A DNA stretch of 64,000 bases, taken from NCBI GenBank assembly GCA_963708735.1, contig CAVPTW010000009.1, positions 1-64,000 of the forward strand, read 5' to 3'. This DNA is from JAGPUQ01 sp963708735. GTDB taxonomy: Bacteria > Pseudomonadota > Gammaproteobacteria > Pseudomonadales > Porticoccaceae. The notes under the pieces are model-generated. The model did no database searches and had not been told where the DNA came from. It was given only the letters and a program-made list of their open reading frames with translations. A program made the position numbers and the translations under genes. The first letter of the stretch is position 1. Every line of letters starts with the position of its first letter. Shown here piece after piece: positions 49,291 through 58,471 of this stretch.

Positions 49291-49700
49291 CAGGACACCA
49301 CTGGCAGGCTCTGGCCCTGCCACTCGGCCATACCGCCGCGCAGGCGCTGCACCTTGAAGCCCGCGCGTCGCAAGGTGCGTCCGGCACCCGCCGCCTGCTG
49401 TCCGAGTTTGTCGACCAGAATCACGCTGCGCTCGCGCGCTGACTCCAGCTCAGCCAAACGGTCCTCGAGCTGCGCCAAGGGAATGTTGATCGCTTGATTG
49501 ATATGCCCGGACTGGTACTCTTTCGGGTCACGAATATCGACCAGGATGGCCTCGCCGCCATTGAGCAGGCGCGTGACATCATGCACCGACAACTGCTTGC
49601 CGGCCTTGAAGTGCTCGATCACCACGAACAGGTAAACCAGCGCCAGAAACAGGCTGACCAGCAGCCACTGCTCGCTGACAAACACCAGTAAATTAGCCAC
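49290..49700 (-). CDS. Membrane-anchored rhodanese-like protein (YibN type)
   Basis: Protein of 136 residues with one N-terminal membrane helix (about 8-27, EQWLLVSLFLALVYLFVV) and a rhodanese domain starting near KQLSVHDVTRLLNG. DIRDPKEYQSGHINQAINIP is the family motif. The active-site loop position reads LVDKLGQQAAGAG with no cysteine, so sulfur transfer as in classical rhodaneses is unlikely. GTG 49700 has GAGG seven bases upstream and gives the standard N-terminus. First gene of the operon with grxC and secB. Confidence 0.9.
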   Translation of the reverse strand: MANLLVFVSEQWLLVSLFLALVYLFVVIEHFKAGKQLSVHDVTRLLNGGEAILVDIRDPKEYQSGHINQAINIPLAQLEDRLAELESARERSVILVDKLGQQAAGAGRTLRRAGFKVQRLRGGMAEWQGQSLPVVS

Positions 49701-49865
49701 CCGCAACCTCGTTACGCTGCCGCCACCTGAACGGCGACGTAGTATACACAGGCACTTCGCCCCCCGCTGTTGCCGTCGGCGCGGCCGCGCCAAATAGTTT
49801 TTCCCGCCCCGAGCCAGTACCATGGCGTCCTTTTCCGCAACCCCCTACAGGGCAGTATTCCGCAG

Positions 49866-51440
49866 ATGGAAAATGGCAAACGCCCCATGGTTTTGCTGAT
49901 CCTGGACGGCTGGGGATACAGCGAAACGAGCGCTCACAACGCCCTCCGCGCGGCGCGCATCCCGGTCTGGAACGGGCTCTGGGCGCGGTGTCCCCACACC
50001 CTCATTTCGGGCTCGGGCCTCGATGTCGGGTTGCCCGCAGGCCAGATGGGCAACTCGGAAGTCGGCCACATGACGCTGGGAGCCGGCCGGGTTTTGTACC
50101 AGGCCTTCACCCGCATCAATGCCGCGCTCGCCAATGGCGAGTTCGACGCCAACCCGGTCTATGGCGCGGCGGTTGATCGCGCCATCGCGGCGGGCGGCGC
50201 GGTACATGTGCTGGGACTGCTGTCTCCGGGCGGGGTCCACAGCCACGAAGAACACCTCCGGGCCGCCGTCGCGCTGGCGGCAAAACGCGGCGCGCGGCGC
50301 GTGTATCTGCACGCCTTCCTGGACGGTCGGGACACGCCGCCGCGCAGTGCAGAAGCATCCCTGCAACGCACGCAAGAGGTTTTTGCCACCCTGCGTTGCG
50401 GGCGCATCGCGTCGATCTGCGGTCGCTACTACGCCATGGATCGGGACAATCGCTGGGATCGCACCGAGCGCGCCTACGACATGCTGACCGCGGCAACGGC
50501 GCCGTTTCGGGAAGCCGATCCGATCAGCGCACTGCGCGCCGCCTATGCGCGCGGCGAAAGCGACGAATTCGTGCAGCCCACCCTGGTACAAGGCCCCGAT
50601 GAAGCGGCGGCACCGATTCGCACGGGCGATGCGGTTATCTTCATGAACTTCCGGCCCGATCGCGCGCGCCAGCTTACCCGGGCGCTGGTCGAACCGGATT
50701 TCGCCGGGTTTGCGCGCAAGCAGTGGCCAAAGGTGAGCGATTTTGTCACCACCACCGAGTACGAAGCGGGCCTGCCGGTGCACTGTGCCTTTCCGCCGGT
50801 GTCGCTCACCAACGGGCTTGGCGAATATCTGGCGAACCTGGGGAAAACCCAGCTCCGCATCGCCGAGACCGAGAAATACGCCCACGTGACCTTCTTTTTC
50901 AGCGGCGGTCGCGAAGCCTGCTATCCGGGCGAGGAGCGCATCCTGATCCCGTCGCCCCAGGTGGCGACCTATGACCTCAAACCCGAAATGAGCGCGTTCG
51001 AGGTTACCGACCGGCTCGTCGAAGCCATCTCCGAACGCCGTTTTGACTTGATCGTGTGCAATTTCGCCAACGGCGACATGGTCGGCCACACGGGGATCTT
51101 TGCCGCCGCCGTACAGGCTGCCGAGGCCGTCGATATCTGCATCGGGCGCATTGTCGCGGCCCTGAAGACCGTCCAGGGCCAGTGCCTGATCACCGCCGAT
51201 CACGGCAACCTGGAGCTGATGGAGGAAAACGGCCAGCCGCTTACCTCCCACACCACGCTGCCGGTGCCCCTGGTCTATGTCGGTCCCCGGAACGTCGCCC
51301 TGGCTGCGGGCGGCACGCTGGCCGATGTCGCGCCGACCCTGCTGGCGCTGATGGACCTCCCGCCGCCGATGGAAATGACTGGCCACTCGCTGCTGGTCAC
51401 GGATTCCGGCGAACCCCGGAGCACGCGAGCGCGGGGGTGA
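49866..51440 (+). CDS. gpmI: 2,3-bisphosphoglycerate-independent phosphoglycerate mutase
   Basis: Enzyme of 524 residues that interconverts 3- and 2-phosphoglycerate. The alkaline-phosphatase-like metal site is visible in VLLILDGWGY, GNSEVGHMTLGAGR with the catalytic Ser, GGVHSHEEHLRA, HAFLDGRDTPP, MNFRPDRARQL and the late TADHGNLE and SHTTLPVPL. ATG 49866 starts MENGKRPMV. The EnvC-like gene overlaps its stop by four bases, an arrangement (gpmI-envC-ctpA) common in this class. Confidence 0.96.
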   Translation: MENGKRPMVLLILDGWGYSETSAHNALRAARIPVWNGLWARCPHTLISGSGLDVGLPAGQMGNSEVGHMTLGAGRVLYQAFTRINAALANGEFDANPVYGAAVDRAIAAGGAVHVLGLLSPGGVHSHEEHLRAAVALAAKRGARRVYLHAFLDGRDTPPRSAEASLQRTQEVFATLRCGRIASICGRYYAMDRDNRWDRTERAYDMLTAATAPFREADPISALRAAYARGESDEFVQPTLVQGPDEAAAPIRTGDAVIFMNFRPDRARQLTRALVEPDFAGFARKQWPKVSDFVTTTEYEAGLPVHCAFPPVSLTNGLGEYLANLGKTQLRIAETEKYAHVTFFFSGGREACYPGEERILIPSPQVATYDLKPEMSAFEVTDRLVEAISERRFDLIVCNFANGDMVGHTGIFAAAVQAAEAVDICIGRIVAALKTVQGQCLITADHGNLELMEENGQPLTSHTTLPVPLVYVGPRNVALAAGGTLADVAPTLLALMDLPPPMEMTGHSLLVTDSGEPRSTRARG

Positions 51441-52552
51441 AACGCGTTGCGCTCGCCTGGTGCCTTGCCGGCCTCGCCGCGGGTGCGGGCGCCGGGGACG
51501 ATGCCGGCAAATTGCAGAAACTGCGCGGCGAGATCGGCGCTCACGAGCAACGCGTGCAACAAACCGACGCCCAGCGGGCCGCGCTGGAGCGCCAACTCCA
51601 GCAAGCCGAGACCAGTCTTGCCGAACTGCACGAGCGCCACACCCGCCTCGCCCAGCGCGTCGCCGCCGGCGAGACGGAACTGAGCGCCCTGGGCAAGCAG
51701 CGAGCGGCGCTCCAGCAGACCGCGACACAACAGTTACAGCGCCTCGCCTCCGACGCCGCAGTCGCGTACCGGCTCGGGCGCAGTGAACCCCTGAAAATGC
51801 TGCTCAACATGGAGGATCCCCAGCAGGCTCACCGCATGATGGCCTATTACGGCCGTTTCGTTGCCGCGCGCGCCGGGCAGCTGACGCGCTACCAGACCAG
51901 CCTTCAGGAACTTGACGCCGCCACCGCCGCCATCGCGGCGCGCCAGGCGCGGCTGGAGGCCGACCGCGTCGCCCTGAGCGATGTCCTGCGTCAGCAGCAA
52001 GCGCAGCAGGCAGGGCGACGCGAGACCATGGCAGCACTCGAGCGCGACCTGAAGGATGAACGCACGCGACTGAGTCGGCTGAAAGTCGAGGAGCGGCGTC
52101 TGCAGGAAGTACTCGATCAGCTGGCCCGCGGTACCAACCCGGACAGCGACGGTCCGTTCGCGAAGCAGGCCGGGAAACTGCCGTGGCCGGTAAATGGCAA
52201 GCCGCTCAATCGCTTCGGCGCCAGTCGTGCCAGCGCATTACCCTGGACCGGCTGGATGATCGAAGTCCAAGAGGGTAGCGAGGTCCGCGCCATCCACGCC
52301 GGCACCGTGGTGTTCGCGGACTATCTGCGCGGTCACGGACAACTCATCATCGTCGATCACGGAAGTGGTTATCTCAGCCTGTATGCGCACAATCAGGCCC
52401 TGCTCAAGGATATCGGGGCGCAGGTACAGGGCGGCGAGGTGATCGCCCGCGCCGGATCGAGCGGCGGCCTCGAGCACAGTGCGCTCTATTTCGAGATCCG
52501 GCATGCCGGAAAAACCCTGGACCCGGCCACCTGGCTGCGCAAACGAAGTTAA
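51437..52552 (+). CDS. envC: EnvC-like murein hydrolase activator with degenerate LytM domain
   Basis: Protein of 371 residues: a signal peptide (AWCLAGLAAGAGAG), a long coiled coil from about 25 to 230 rich in Gln, Ala and Arg, and a C-terminal M23/LytM domain. The peptidase residues are lost: where active enzymes have HxxxD there is ALPWTGWMIEV, and the HxH site is YAHN. This is the pattern of EnvC, which does not cut murein but activates amidases at the septum. GTG 51437 overlaps the gpmI stop (GTGA). Located in the periplasm, attached at division sites by analogy. Confidence 0.9.
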   Translation: MKRVALAWCLAGLAAGAGAGDDAGKLQKLRGEIGAHEQRVQQTDAQRAALERQLQQAETSLAELHERHTRLAQRVAAGETELSALGKQRAALQQTATQQLQRLASDAAVAYRLGRSEPLKMLLNMEDPQQAHRMMAYYGRFVAARAGQLTRYQTSLQELDAATAAIAARQARLEADRVALSDVLRQQQAQQAGRRETMAALERDLKDERTRLSRLKVEERRLQEVLDQLARGTNPDSDGPFAKQAGKLPWPVNGKPLNRFGASRASALPWTGWMIEVQEGSEVRAIHAGTVVFADYLRGHGQLIIVDHGSGYLSLYAHNQALLKDIGAQVQGGEVIARAGSSGGLEHSALYFEIRHAGKTLDPATWLRKRS

Positions 52553-52658
52553 TCCGCGGCCCGGGCCGTCGGCTGCCACCGTCACCCTGACCGGGCATGC
52601 CACACTGTTATGATTGCCGCGCGGCTTACCGTATTCGCGTACCGAGGACCCCGATGTC

Positions 52659-53936
52659 ATGAAATTGCGTCACCTGATCCCCTGTCTGCTCGGCGCTGCG
52701 GCCTGTGCCTTCGCCGCCGAATCCGGCGACCCGCCGGCCCGGCTGCCCCTCGATGAACTGCAGCTCTTCGCTCAGGTGTTCGACCAGGTGCGCAATGCCT
52801 ACGTCGAGGAAATCGATGACCGAGTCCTGCTGCAGAAAGCCGTGACAGGGCTGCTCGGACAGCTCGACCCACACTCCGCCTTTCTCGAAGCCGAGTCCTA
52901 CACTGAACTTAAAGAGCACACCACGGGAGAGTTCGGCGGCATCGGTGTCGAGCTCGGGCTCGACCGCGGTTATGTGAGCGTAATCTCGCCCATCGACGAC
53001 ACGCCGGCCGCGCGCGCCGGGTTGCGGCCAGGAGACCTGATCCTGCAACTGGACGACCGCTCCACCCAGGGCATGAGCCTGGAGGAAGCGATTTCCCTGA
53101 TGCGCGGGACCAAGGGCAGCACCATCAAGCTCACGATAGGGCGAGAAGGGGCGACCGAACCCTTGGTACTGACGATCAAGCGCGACATGATCGCCATCAA
53201 GAGTGTCCGCAAGGAGATGCTGGAGCCGGGATTCGCGTATCTGCGCATCGCCCAGTTCCAGGAACAAACCGGCCCCGAATTCACTCGCGCCATCGCCGAG
53301 CTGCGCAAACAGGAACCCGCGCTCAAGGGTGTGGTAATTGATCTGCGCAACAACCCGGGCGGGCTGCTGCCGGCCTCGATCGAGGTGGCCGATGCGCTGC
53401 TCGACAGCGGCCTTATCGTCTACACCGAGGGTCGCATCGCATCCGCCAACACCCGGACCATGGCGACCCCTGGCGATGCCCTGGCGGGGATTCCGCTCGC
53501 AGTGCTGGTCAACGAAGGTACCGCGTCGGCTGCAGAGATCGTCGCCGGCGCACTCAAGGATCATCGCCGTGCCCTGATCGTCGGCACCAAGAGCTTCGGC
53601 AAGGGTTCCGTACAAACGGTGCTGCCACTGCCAGACGGACGCGCGATCAAACTGACCACCGCGCGTTACTTCACGCCCAGCGGCAACTCCATCCAGGCCG
53701 ACGGGATCCAGCCCGATGTGGAGGTGCGCCGCGCCGAAGTGCGCGAACTCGAACCCGGCTTCGTGATCAAGGAGTCAAACCTTGAGGGACACCTGGAGAG
53801 TGGCAGGAAACAGCCGTCGTCGAACCATGACGCTGACTCCGGAAAATCTGTCGATAATCAGCTCCATGAAGCGGTCAACCTGCTCAAGGCGCTGGCGCTG
53901 TTCAGCCGACCGACGGATCCGCTGGCGGACCAGTGA
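52659..53936 (+). CDS. ctpA: C-terminal processing protease (S41 family)
   Basis: Periplasmic serine protease of 425 residues. A signal peptide (LIPCLLGAAACAFA) is followed by an N-terminal helical part, a PDZ domain (about 95-170, GIGVELGLDRGYVSVISP and RAGLRPGDLILQLDD) and the S41 core with NEGTASAAEIVAGAL holding the catalytic Ser near 290 and SFGKGSVQT with the Lys near 315. Such proteases trim murein hydrolases and outer-membrane proteins. ATG 52659 gives the clean signal peptide. It is the third gene of the gpmI-envC-ctpA group. Confidence 0.95.
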   Translation: MKLRHLIPCLLGAAACAFAAESGDPPARLPLDELQLFAQVFDQVRNAYVEEIDDRVLLQKAVTGLLGQLDPHSAFLEAESYTELKEHTTGEFGGIGVELGLDRGYVSVISPIDDTPAARAGLRPGDLILQLDDRSTQGMSLEEAISLMRGTKGSTIKLTIGREGATEPLVLTIKRDMIAIKSVRKEMLEPGFAYLRIAQFQEQTGPEFTRAIAELRKQEPALKGVVIDLRNNPGGLLPASIEVADALLDSGLIVYTEGRIASANTRTMATPGDALAGIPLAVLVNEGTASAAEIVAGALKDHRRALIVGTKSFGKGSVQTVLPLPDGRAIKLTTARYFTPSGNSIQADGIQPDVEVRRAEVRELEPGFVIKESNLEGHLESGRKQPSSNHDADSGKSVDNQLHEAVNLLKALALFSRPTDPLADQ

Positions 53937-54153
53937 GCTTGCAAGCCTGCGCCGGGTTGCTGTACAAAGAGACGAGTGCATGGAACGCGGTCGTCGTCAG
54001 ACGGACAGCGCCCCCAGATCGCGCGGTGTACGGAGTGCCGGAGTGACGGAAGTCTTCTGCAACCGCGTTTCGCAGAAGACCGGGCAAGGGATCCAGGATC
54101 CACCGCAACCAGTTCGTGCAGCGGCAATACGCGGCACCCACACAATACAGGCA

Positions 54154-54456
54154 ATGGTTATGGCTATGACCGAGACTCTGGCCCCACAGGTTTCGTACCT
54201 GCCGCGCACCGGCGAGCAGGCCGTGCCTGAGGTAATCACCGCCCGCAACAGCCGGGTTTTCCAGGGCTCTGGCGGCTGGTACTTCAGCACGCGTGAAAAA
54301 GTGACCCTGGGTCCGTTTCCGGCGCCCGAGAAAGCCGAAGCGGCCGTGGCGGATTTTCTGATGTTCATCAAAAGTGCGCCACCGCGTGTGATCAATGTGT
54401 TCAAGGGCGGTCGGCGACCACCGACGGCCTCCGGGTCTGCGGCCACCTCCGGCTGA
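54154..54456 (+). CDS. Small DUF6316-like protein
   Basis: Protein of 100 residues. The core RVFQGSGGWYFSTREKVTLGPF followed by a helix with AEAAVADFLMFI resembles the DUF6316 type, where a WYF-x-TRE-x-x-x-GPF motif is conserved. Three nearby ATGs (54154, 54160, 54166) are in frame and the exact start is open. The C-terminal tail GGRRPPTASGSAATSG looks disordered. The function is unknown. The 217 bases between ctpA and this gene hold nothing I can name. Confidence 0.6.
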   Translation: MVMAMTETLAPQVSYLPRTGEQAVPEVITARNSRVFQGSGGWYFSTREKVTLGPFPAPEKAEAAVADFLMFIKSAPPRVINVFKGGRRPPTASGSAATSG

Positions 54457-54598
54457 CTTGACTGTCATCCGGCGCGCCCGCTGGATTCGCGGGCGGCCGA
54501 TAAACTGCAGGTGATCGCCATCCGCACCGGTGTGCGATGCTCGTTTCCGGTCCTGTTGTTCTGTCGGTCACGATGCGCCTCGCGACATTTTCCGGTAC

Positions 54599-55372
54599 TC
54601 AGCGCACCGGTACGCCCTGCGCAGCCATGAATGCCTTGGCCTCCGCGATACTGTATTCCCCGAAGTGAAAGATGCTCGCGGCCAGTACCGCGTCCGCGCC
54701 GCCCTTCTGTACGCCATCCACCAGGTGCTGCAGGTTGCCCACACCCCCGGACGCAATCACCGGCACGCTCACAGCGTCGCTGACCGCACGCGTCAATTCC
54801 AGATCGAAGCCATCGCGGGTGCCGTCCCGGTCCATGCTGGTCAGCAGGATTTCGCCCGCGCCGAGCGCCGCCACGCGCCGCGCCCAGGCCACGGCATCGA
54901 TGCCGGTCCCGCGGCGCCCGCCATGGGTGAAGACCTCCCAGCGCGGCGCTTCGCCCGGCGCGCTGACCCGTTTGGCATCAATGGCGACCACAATGCACTG
55001 GCTGCCGAAGCGCGCCGCCGCCAACCGCACGAATTCAGGGTCATTCACCGCCGCCGAGTTGATGCCCACCTTGTCGGCGCCCGCCCGCAGCAGGGCCTTG
55101 ATGTCGTCGAGCGTGCGCACTCCGCCGCCGACGGTCAGGGGAATGAACACCGCCGCCGCCATGCGGGCAACCGTATGAAGCGTGGTGTCGCGGCCTTCGT
55201 GGCTCGCCGTGATATCGAGAAACGTGATCTCATCGGCGCCGGCCGCGTCATAGCGCCGCGCCACTTCCACCGGATCGCCCGCATCGCGGATATCGACGAA
55301 GCGCACGCCCTTCACCACGCGCCCGGCGTCCACGTCGAGGCAGGGGATGATGCGTCTGGCAAGCTTGGTCAT
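54599..55372 (-). CDS. hisF: Imidazole glycerol phosphate synthase cyclase subunit
   Basis: TIM-barrel enzyme of 257 residues that closes the imidazole ring in histidine synthesis using ammonia from HisH. ARRIIPCLDVDAGRVVKGVRF supplies the first catalytic Asp, TVGGGVRTLDDI a phosphate site, and LLTSMDRDGTRDGFDLELT the second Asp. The C-terminal VIASGGVGNLQHLVDG is the other phosphate loop. ATG 55372 matches the short HisF N-terminus. Other his genes are not in the window; upstream is the retropepsin-like gene. Confidence 0.96.
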   Translation of the reverse strand: MTKLARRIIPCLDVDAGRVVKGVRFVDIRDAGDPVEVARRYDAAGADEITFLDITASHEGRDTTLHTVARMAAAVFIPLTVGGGVRTLDDIKALLRAGADKVGINSAAVNDPEFVRLAAARFGSQCIVVAIDAKRVSAPGEAPRWEVFTHGGRRGTGIDAVAWARRVAALGAGEILLTSMDRDGTRDGFDLELTRAVSDAVSVPVIASGGVGNLQHLVDGVQKGGADAVLAASIFHFGEYSIAEAKAFMAAQGVPVR

Positions 55373-55431
55373 GATGGAATCTCGATTGGACTGAAAGGGT
55401 TGCAACGGATTACTCGACCGGCATCCGCGGA

Positions 55432-56070
55432 TCAATATTTCTGCCGCAGCACCATGACGCCGGCTTCCTCCGTCATCTCGACCTTGGTGAGAAAGCTGTT
55501 GCCGAGCAGTACCGACGCGGGGTAGGCCCCGGCGACGACGGTGGCAGGAATCCGATGCAGGGTGATCGGCCCGATACTGACCGTCGCCAGCGTCAACTCG
55601 CGGGATTCGGCCACGCCACTCGCGGTACTGGTCGCGCCCCGGCGCCCTTCGCGCCACTTCAAACCGAGACGCTCGGCATCCACGCTGCTCATGGCAATGG
55701 TGGTGGCGCCGGTGTCGACCATGAAGCGCACACTGTGCCCGTTGATGCTGCCGCCCACGAAATGATGGCCTTGTTCGCCGCGCGGGATCCTCACTTCGGC
55801 AAATTCCGCTTCTGCATAACTGGCCGCGATACGTTGCGACAAGGCCAGCGGGACACGCTTGCCGTCCATTTCCAGCATCGCCCCCTTGCTGTCGCTCGCT
55901 ATCAGTCTTACCCCTTCCGGTGCCGTTTCGCCGACCTTCAGCAGTCGCTGAACACCGTTGATATCGAGCATCGCCCGACCCTTGAACAGGGCGATGGCCT
56001 GCACCTCGGGCGCCGCCATCGCGCCGGCGCTCGCCAGCACCAGACACAAGCCCGCGAGCCATCGCCTCAC
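55432..56070 (-). CDS. Retropepsin-like aspartic protease, exported
   Basis: Protein of 212 residues of the bacterial clan AA aspartic protease group. A signal peptide (LAGLCLVLASAGAMAA) is followed by a linker domain and the protease core beginning HHFVGGSINGHSVRFMVDTGATTIAMS, with the catalytic DTG and its usual TT. A later VLLGNSFLTKVEM is the typical flap-end motif. Single-domain members act as dimers. GTG 56070 overlaps the pgpA stop by four bases. Location should be periplasmic or inner-membrane-associated. Confidence 0.88.
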   Translation of the reverse strand: MRRWLAGLCLVLASAGAMAAPEVQAIALFKGRAMLDINGVQRLLKVGETAPEGVRLIASDSKGAMLEMDGKRVPLALSQRIAASYAEAEFAEVRIPRGEQGHHFVGGSINGHSVRFMVDTGATTIAMSSVDAERLGLKWREGRRGATSTASGVAESRELTLATVSIGPITLHRIPATVVAGAYPASVLLGNSFLTKVEMTEEAGVMVLRQKY

Positions 56071-56567
56071 AGTGCGCCTCCCGCCATGCGCAGCATCAGA
56101 CCGGCAAACAACCCCGCCACCAGATCGTCCGCCATGATGCCCAGGCCACCTTTGCAACGCCGATCGAACCAGGCGATCGGCCAGGGTTTCACGATATCGA
56201 AAATCCGGAACAGCACAAAGCTTGCGACCCACCAGCCGAGCCCGGCAGGCGCCAGGCACAGCGTCAGCCAGAGTCCCGCAAACTCGTCCCAGACGATGCC
56301 AGGATGATCGGGGGCGTCCAGTCGCCGGGCCGCGACGCCGCAGATGGCAATACCGGCGGCGACTACCGAGCCAAGCAACCACCACAGCGCCGACGTGGGC
56401 AGCGTGAACGGCAAGCAGGTGAATCCGGCGGCGAGCGCAAGCGCGACGAGCGAACCCGCCGTGCCCGGTGCGCGCGGGGCCAGGCCGCTGCCAAATCCGA
56501 AGGCCAGCAGCAGGACCGGCTCGCGCAGCAACCGGGAGAACGACGGCAGGGGCGCGGCCGCTTTCAA
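56067..56567 (-). CDS. pgpA: Phosphatidylglycerophosphatase A
   Basis: Membrane enzyme of 166 residues that dephosphorylates phosphatidylglycerol phosphate. GFGSGLAPRAPGTAGSLVAL and the later PDHPGIVWDEFAGLWLTL, with the metal-binding acidic residues, are PgpA marks, along with KPWPIAWFDRRCKGGLGIMADDLVAG in overlapping motif segments at the end. TTG 56567 overlaps the thiL stop (TTGA), typical of the nusB-thiL-pgpA order. Confidence 0.93.
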   Translation of the reverse strand: MKAAAPLPSFSRLLREPVLLLAFGFGSGLAPRAPGTAGSLVALALAAGFTCLPFTLPTSALWWLLGSVVAAGIAICGVAARRLDAPDHPGIVWDEFAGLWLTLCLAPAGLGWWVASFVLFRIFDIVKPWPIAWFDRRCKGGLGIMADDLVAGLFAGLMLRMAGGAL

Positions 56568-57523
56568 AAGTGGCGATATCCGCTGCCGTTCAGCGCGACA
56601 TTCCGCCCCGCACCATCCCGGACGCTGACGCCGGCGCCGGACACCAGGCGCCCGATGGGCAGGGCCCGCAGGTGTCCGGCGCGGACGGCCTCTTCCAGGG
56701 CCGCGAGCCGCGCGGGCGGTACCGTGAAGCAGAGTTCGTAATCGTCACCCCCGCCCAGCGCCCAATCCCGTGCCTGCTCGGCGCCAAAACGCGCCACCGC
56801 TGCCGCGCACAAGGGTAATCTCTCCCACTCCAGCTCGGCGCCGACGCCGCTGGCACGCGCGAGGTGACCGAGATCAGCGACCAGGCCATCCGAGATATCG
56901 ATCGCCGCCGAGGCGATGCCACGCAGCGCCACGCCTTCCCGAAGCCGGGGCTCGGGGTACCAGTAGCGCGCGTTCAGGATGCTGTCGACAGCGCTGCACC
57001 CGCCCGTATCCATCATGTCCGCCAGTGCGGCCGCCGCCCCGCCCAGCTCGCCGGTGACGAACACCCGGTCTCCCGCGCTGGCCCCGGAGCGTCGCAACGC
57101 GGCATTCGCCGGCACCTGACCCAGGGCGGTGATGGTCACGGAGAGCGGCCCGCGCGTGGTATCGCCGCCCACCAGCGCGCAATCGTGGACATCGGCCACC
57201 GCGAAGAGTCCCGCGCTGAACGCGCGCAACCAGTCGTCTTCGGCGGTGGGCAACGTCAGCGCGAGCAAGAACCAGCGCGGCACGGCACCCATCGCCGCCA
57301 GATCGCTGAGGTTCACGCGCAAGGCGCGCTGCGCTACATCAAATGCCGGTGCCATCGCCGGGAAGTGGATGTCCGCCACCAGCGTGTCCGTGGTCACGGC
57401 CAGTACGCCGGCGACCGGATCGAGGAGCGCGCAGTCGTCGCCGATCCCGGCCAATACGCCGGCGGCGGGCGTCACGGGCCGGTGGAAGAAGGTCTCGATC
57501 AGGCTGAATTCATCGATCGGCAT
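56564..57523 (-). CDS. thiL: Thiamine-monophosphate kinase
   Basis: Enzyme of 319 residues that phosphorylates thiamine monophosphate to the active diphosphate. DEFSLIETFF opens the PurM-like fold, GIGDDCALLDP and TTDTLVADIHF bind Mg-ATP, and VNLSDLAAMGA, DISDGLVADLGHLA and the late GGGDDYELCFTVP complete the family pattern. It starts 11 bases after nusB and overlaps pgpA by four bases at its end. Confidence 0.95.
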   Translation of the reverse strand: MPIDEFSLIETFFHRPVTPAAGVLAGIGDDCALLDPVAGVLAVTTDTLVADIHFPAMAPAFDVAQRALRVNLSDLAAMGAVPRWFLLALTLPTAEDDWLRAFSAGLFAVADVHDCALVGGDTTRGPLSVTITALGQVPANAALRRSGASAGDRVFVTGELGGAAAALADMMDTGGCSAVDSILNARYWYPEPRLREGVALRGIASAAIDISDGLVADLGHLARASGVGAELEWERLPLCAAAVARFGAEQARDWALGGGDDYELCFTVPPARLAALEEAVRAGHLRALPIGRLVSGAGVSVRDGAGRNVALNGSGYRHF

Positions 57524-57534
57524 CGGACGGGATG

Positions 57535-57987
57535 TCAGCGCGCACGGGCGGCAATCTCGAGCTGGCGGCTGCCCGCCGCCACCTTGTCGAGGATGCTGTT
57601 GACGTACTTGTGGGCATCGGTCGGGCCAAAAGCCTTGGCGAGGTTGATGCCCTCGTTGATGGCGACCCGATAGGGCACGTCGATGCGATGCAGCAGCTCG
57701 TAGGTGCCGAGTCGCAGCAGCGCCCGCGAGACCGGATCGAGTTCGTCCAGCGCCCGATCCAGATATTTCCCGTAACAGGCATCGAGTTCATCGACCGTGG
57801 CGGCAATGCCGTGGAGGAGCTCGCGGAAAAACTCGACATCCACCTTGCGCATGTCATTGTCGGCAAAGAACTGCGCCTCGATGACATGGAGGTCGGCACC
57901 CGCCAGTTGCCACTGGTAGAGCGCCTGCACCAGCAGGTGGCGGGCTTTTTTACGGTTCGACGGCAGTGCTGCCACGGATTGCCTCAC
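57535..57987 (-). CDS. nusB: Transcription antitermination factor NusB
   Basis: RNA-binding helical protein of 150 residues that joins NusE at boxA for antitermination of rRNA operons. RKKARHLLVQALYQWQLAG opens the first helix, VDVEFFRELLHGI and SRALLRLGTYELLHRIDVPYRVAINEGINLAK, in overlapping segments, and PTDAHKYVNSILDKVA are highly typical. GTG 57987 overlaps the ribH stop by four bases. Confidence 0.96.
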   Translation of the reverse strand: MRQSVAALPSNRKKARHLLVQALYQWQLAGADLHVIEAQFFADNDMRKVDVEFFRELLHGIAATVDELDACYGKYLDRALDELDPVSRALLRLGTYELLHRIDVPYRVAINEGINLAKAFGPTDAHKYVNSILDKVAAGSRQLEIAARAR

Positions 57988-58454
57988 AGTTGCCGGAACA
58001 GGGAAATCATCTCCAGCGCTGTCAACGCCGCCTCTTCACCCTTGTTGCCCGGGTCGTCGCCGGAGCGGGCGCGTGCCTGGGCCTCATCGTCGGTGGTGAG
58101 CAGGCCGAACGCGACGGGAATACCCGTGGTGAGTGCAACCTCGCCGATGCCGCGAGTGGTTTCCGCGCAGACGTATTCGAAATGGGGTGTGCCGCCGCGG
58201 ATCACGGCACCCAGCGCGATGATCGCGTCGAAGCGGCTGGTCTCGGCCAGCTTGCGCGCCGCCAGCGGCAACTCGAAGGCGCCGGGCACCCGGTAGACCT
58301 GCACATCCGCGTCCGGCACCTGATGCCGTTGCAGTGCGCGCTGCGCGCCGCGCAGCAGGCTCTCGGTGATCCCGCCATTCCAGCGCGCCACCACGATGGC
58401 AAAGCGGGCGCCATCCGGCGTGAAGTTGCCCTCGACGGGTCTGGATTCACTCAT
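57984..58454 (-). CDS. ribH: 6,7-dimethyl-8-ribityllumazine synthase
   Basis: Enzyme of 156 residues that joins the pyrimidine and four-carbon precursors of riboflavin and normally assembles into pentamers or capsids. FAIVVARWNGGITESLLRGA is the substrate-binding start, VPGAFELPLAARKLA the central loop, and ALGAVIRGGTPHFEYV with the catalytic His follows; GIPVAFGLLTTDDEAQA ends the core. It lies between ribBA and nusB. Confidence 0.96.
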   Translation of the reverse strand: MSESRPVEGNFTPDGARFAIVVARWNGGITESLLRGAQRALQRHQVPDADVQVYRVPGAFELPLAARKLAETSRFDAIIALGAVIRGGTPHFEYVCAETTRGIGEVALTTGIPVAFGLLTTDDEAQARARSGDDPGNKGEEAALTALEMISLFRQL

Positions 58455-58471
58455 GGGTCAATTCCTCCGGA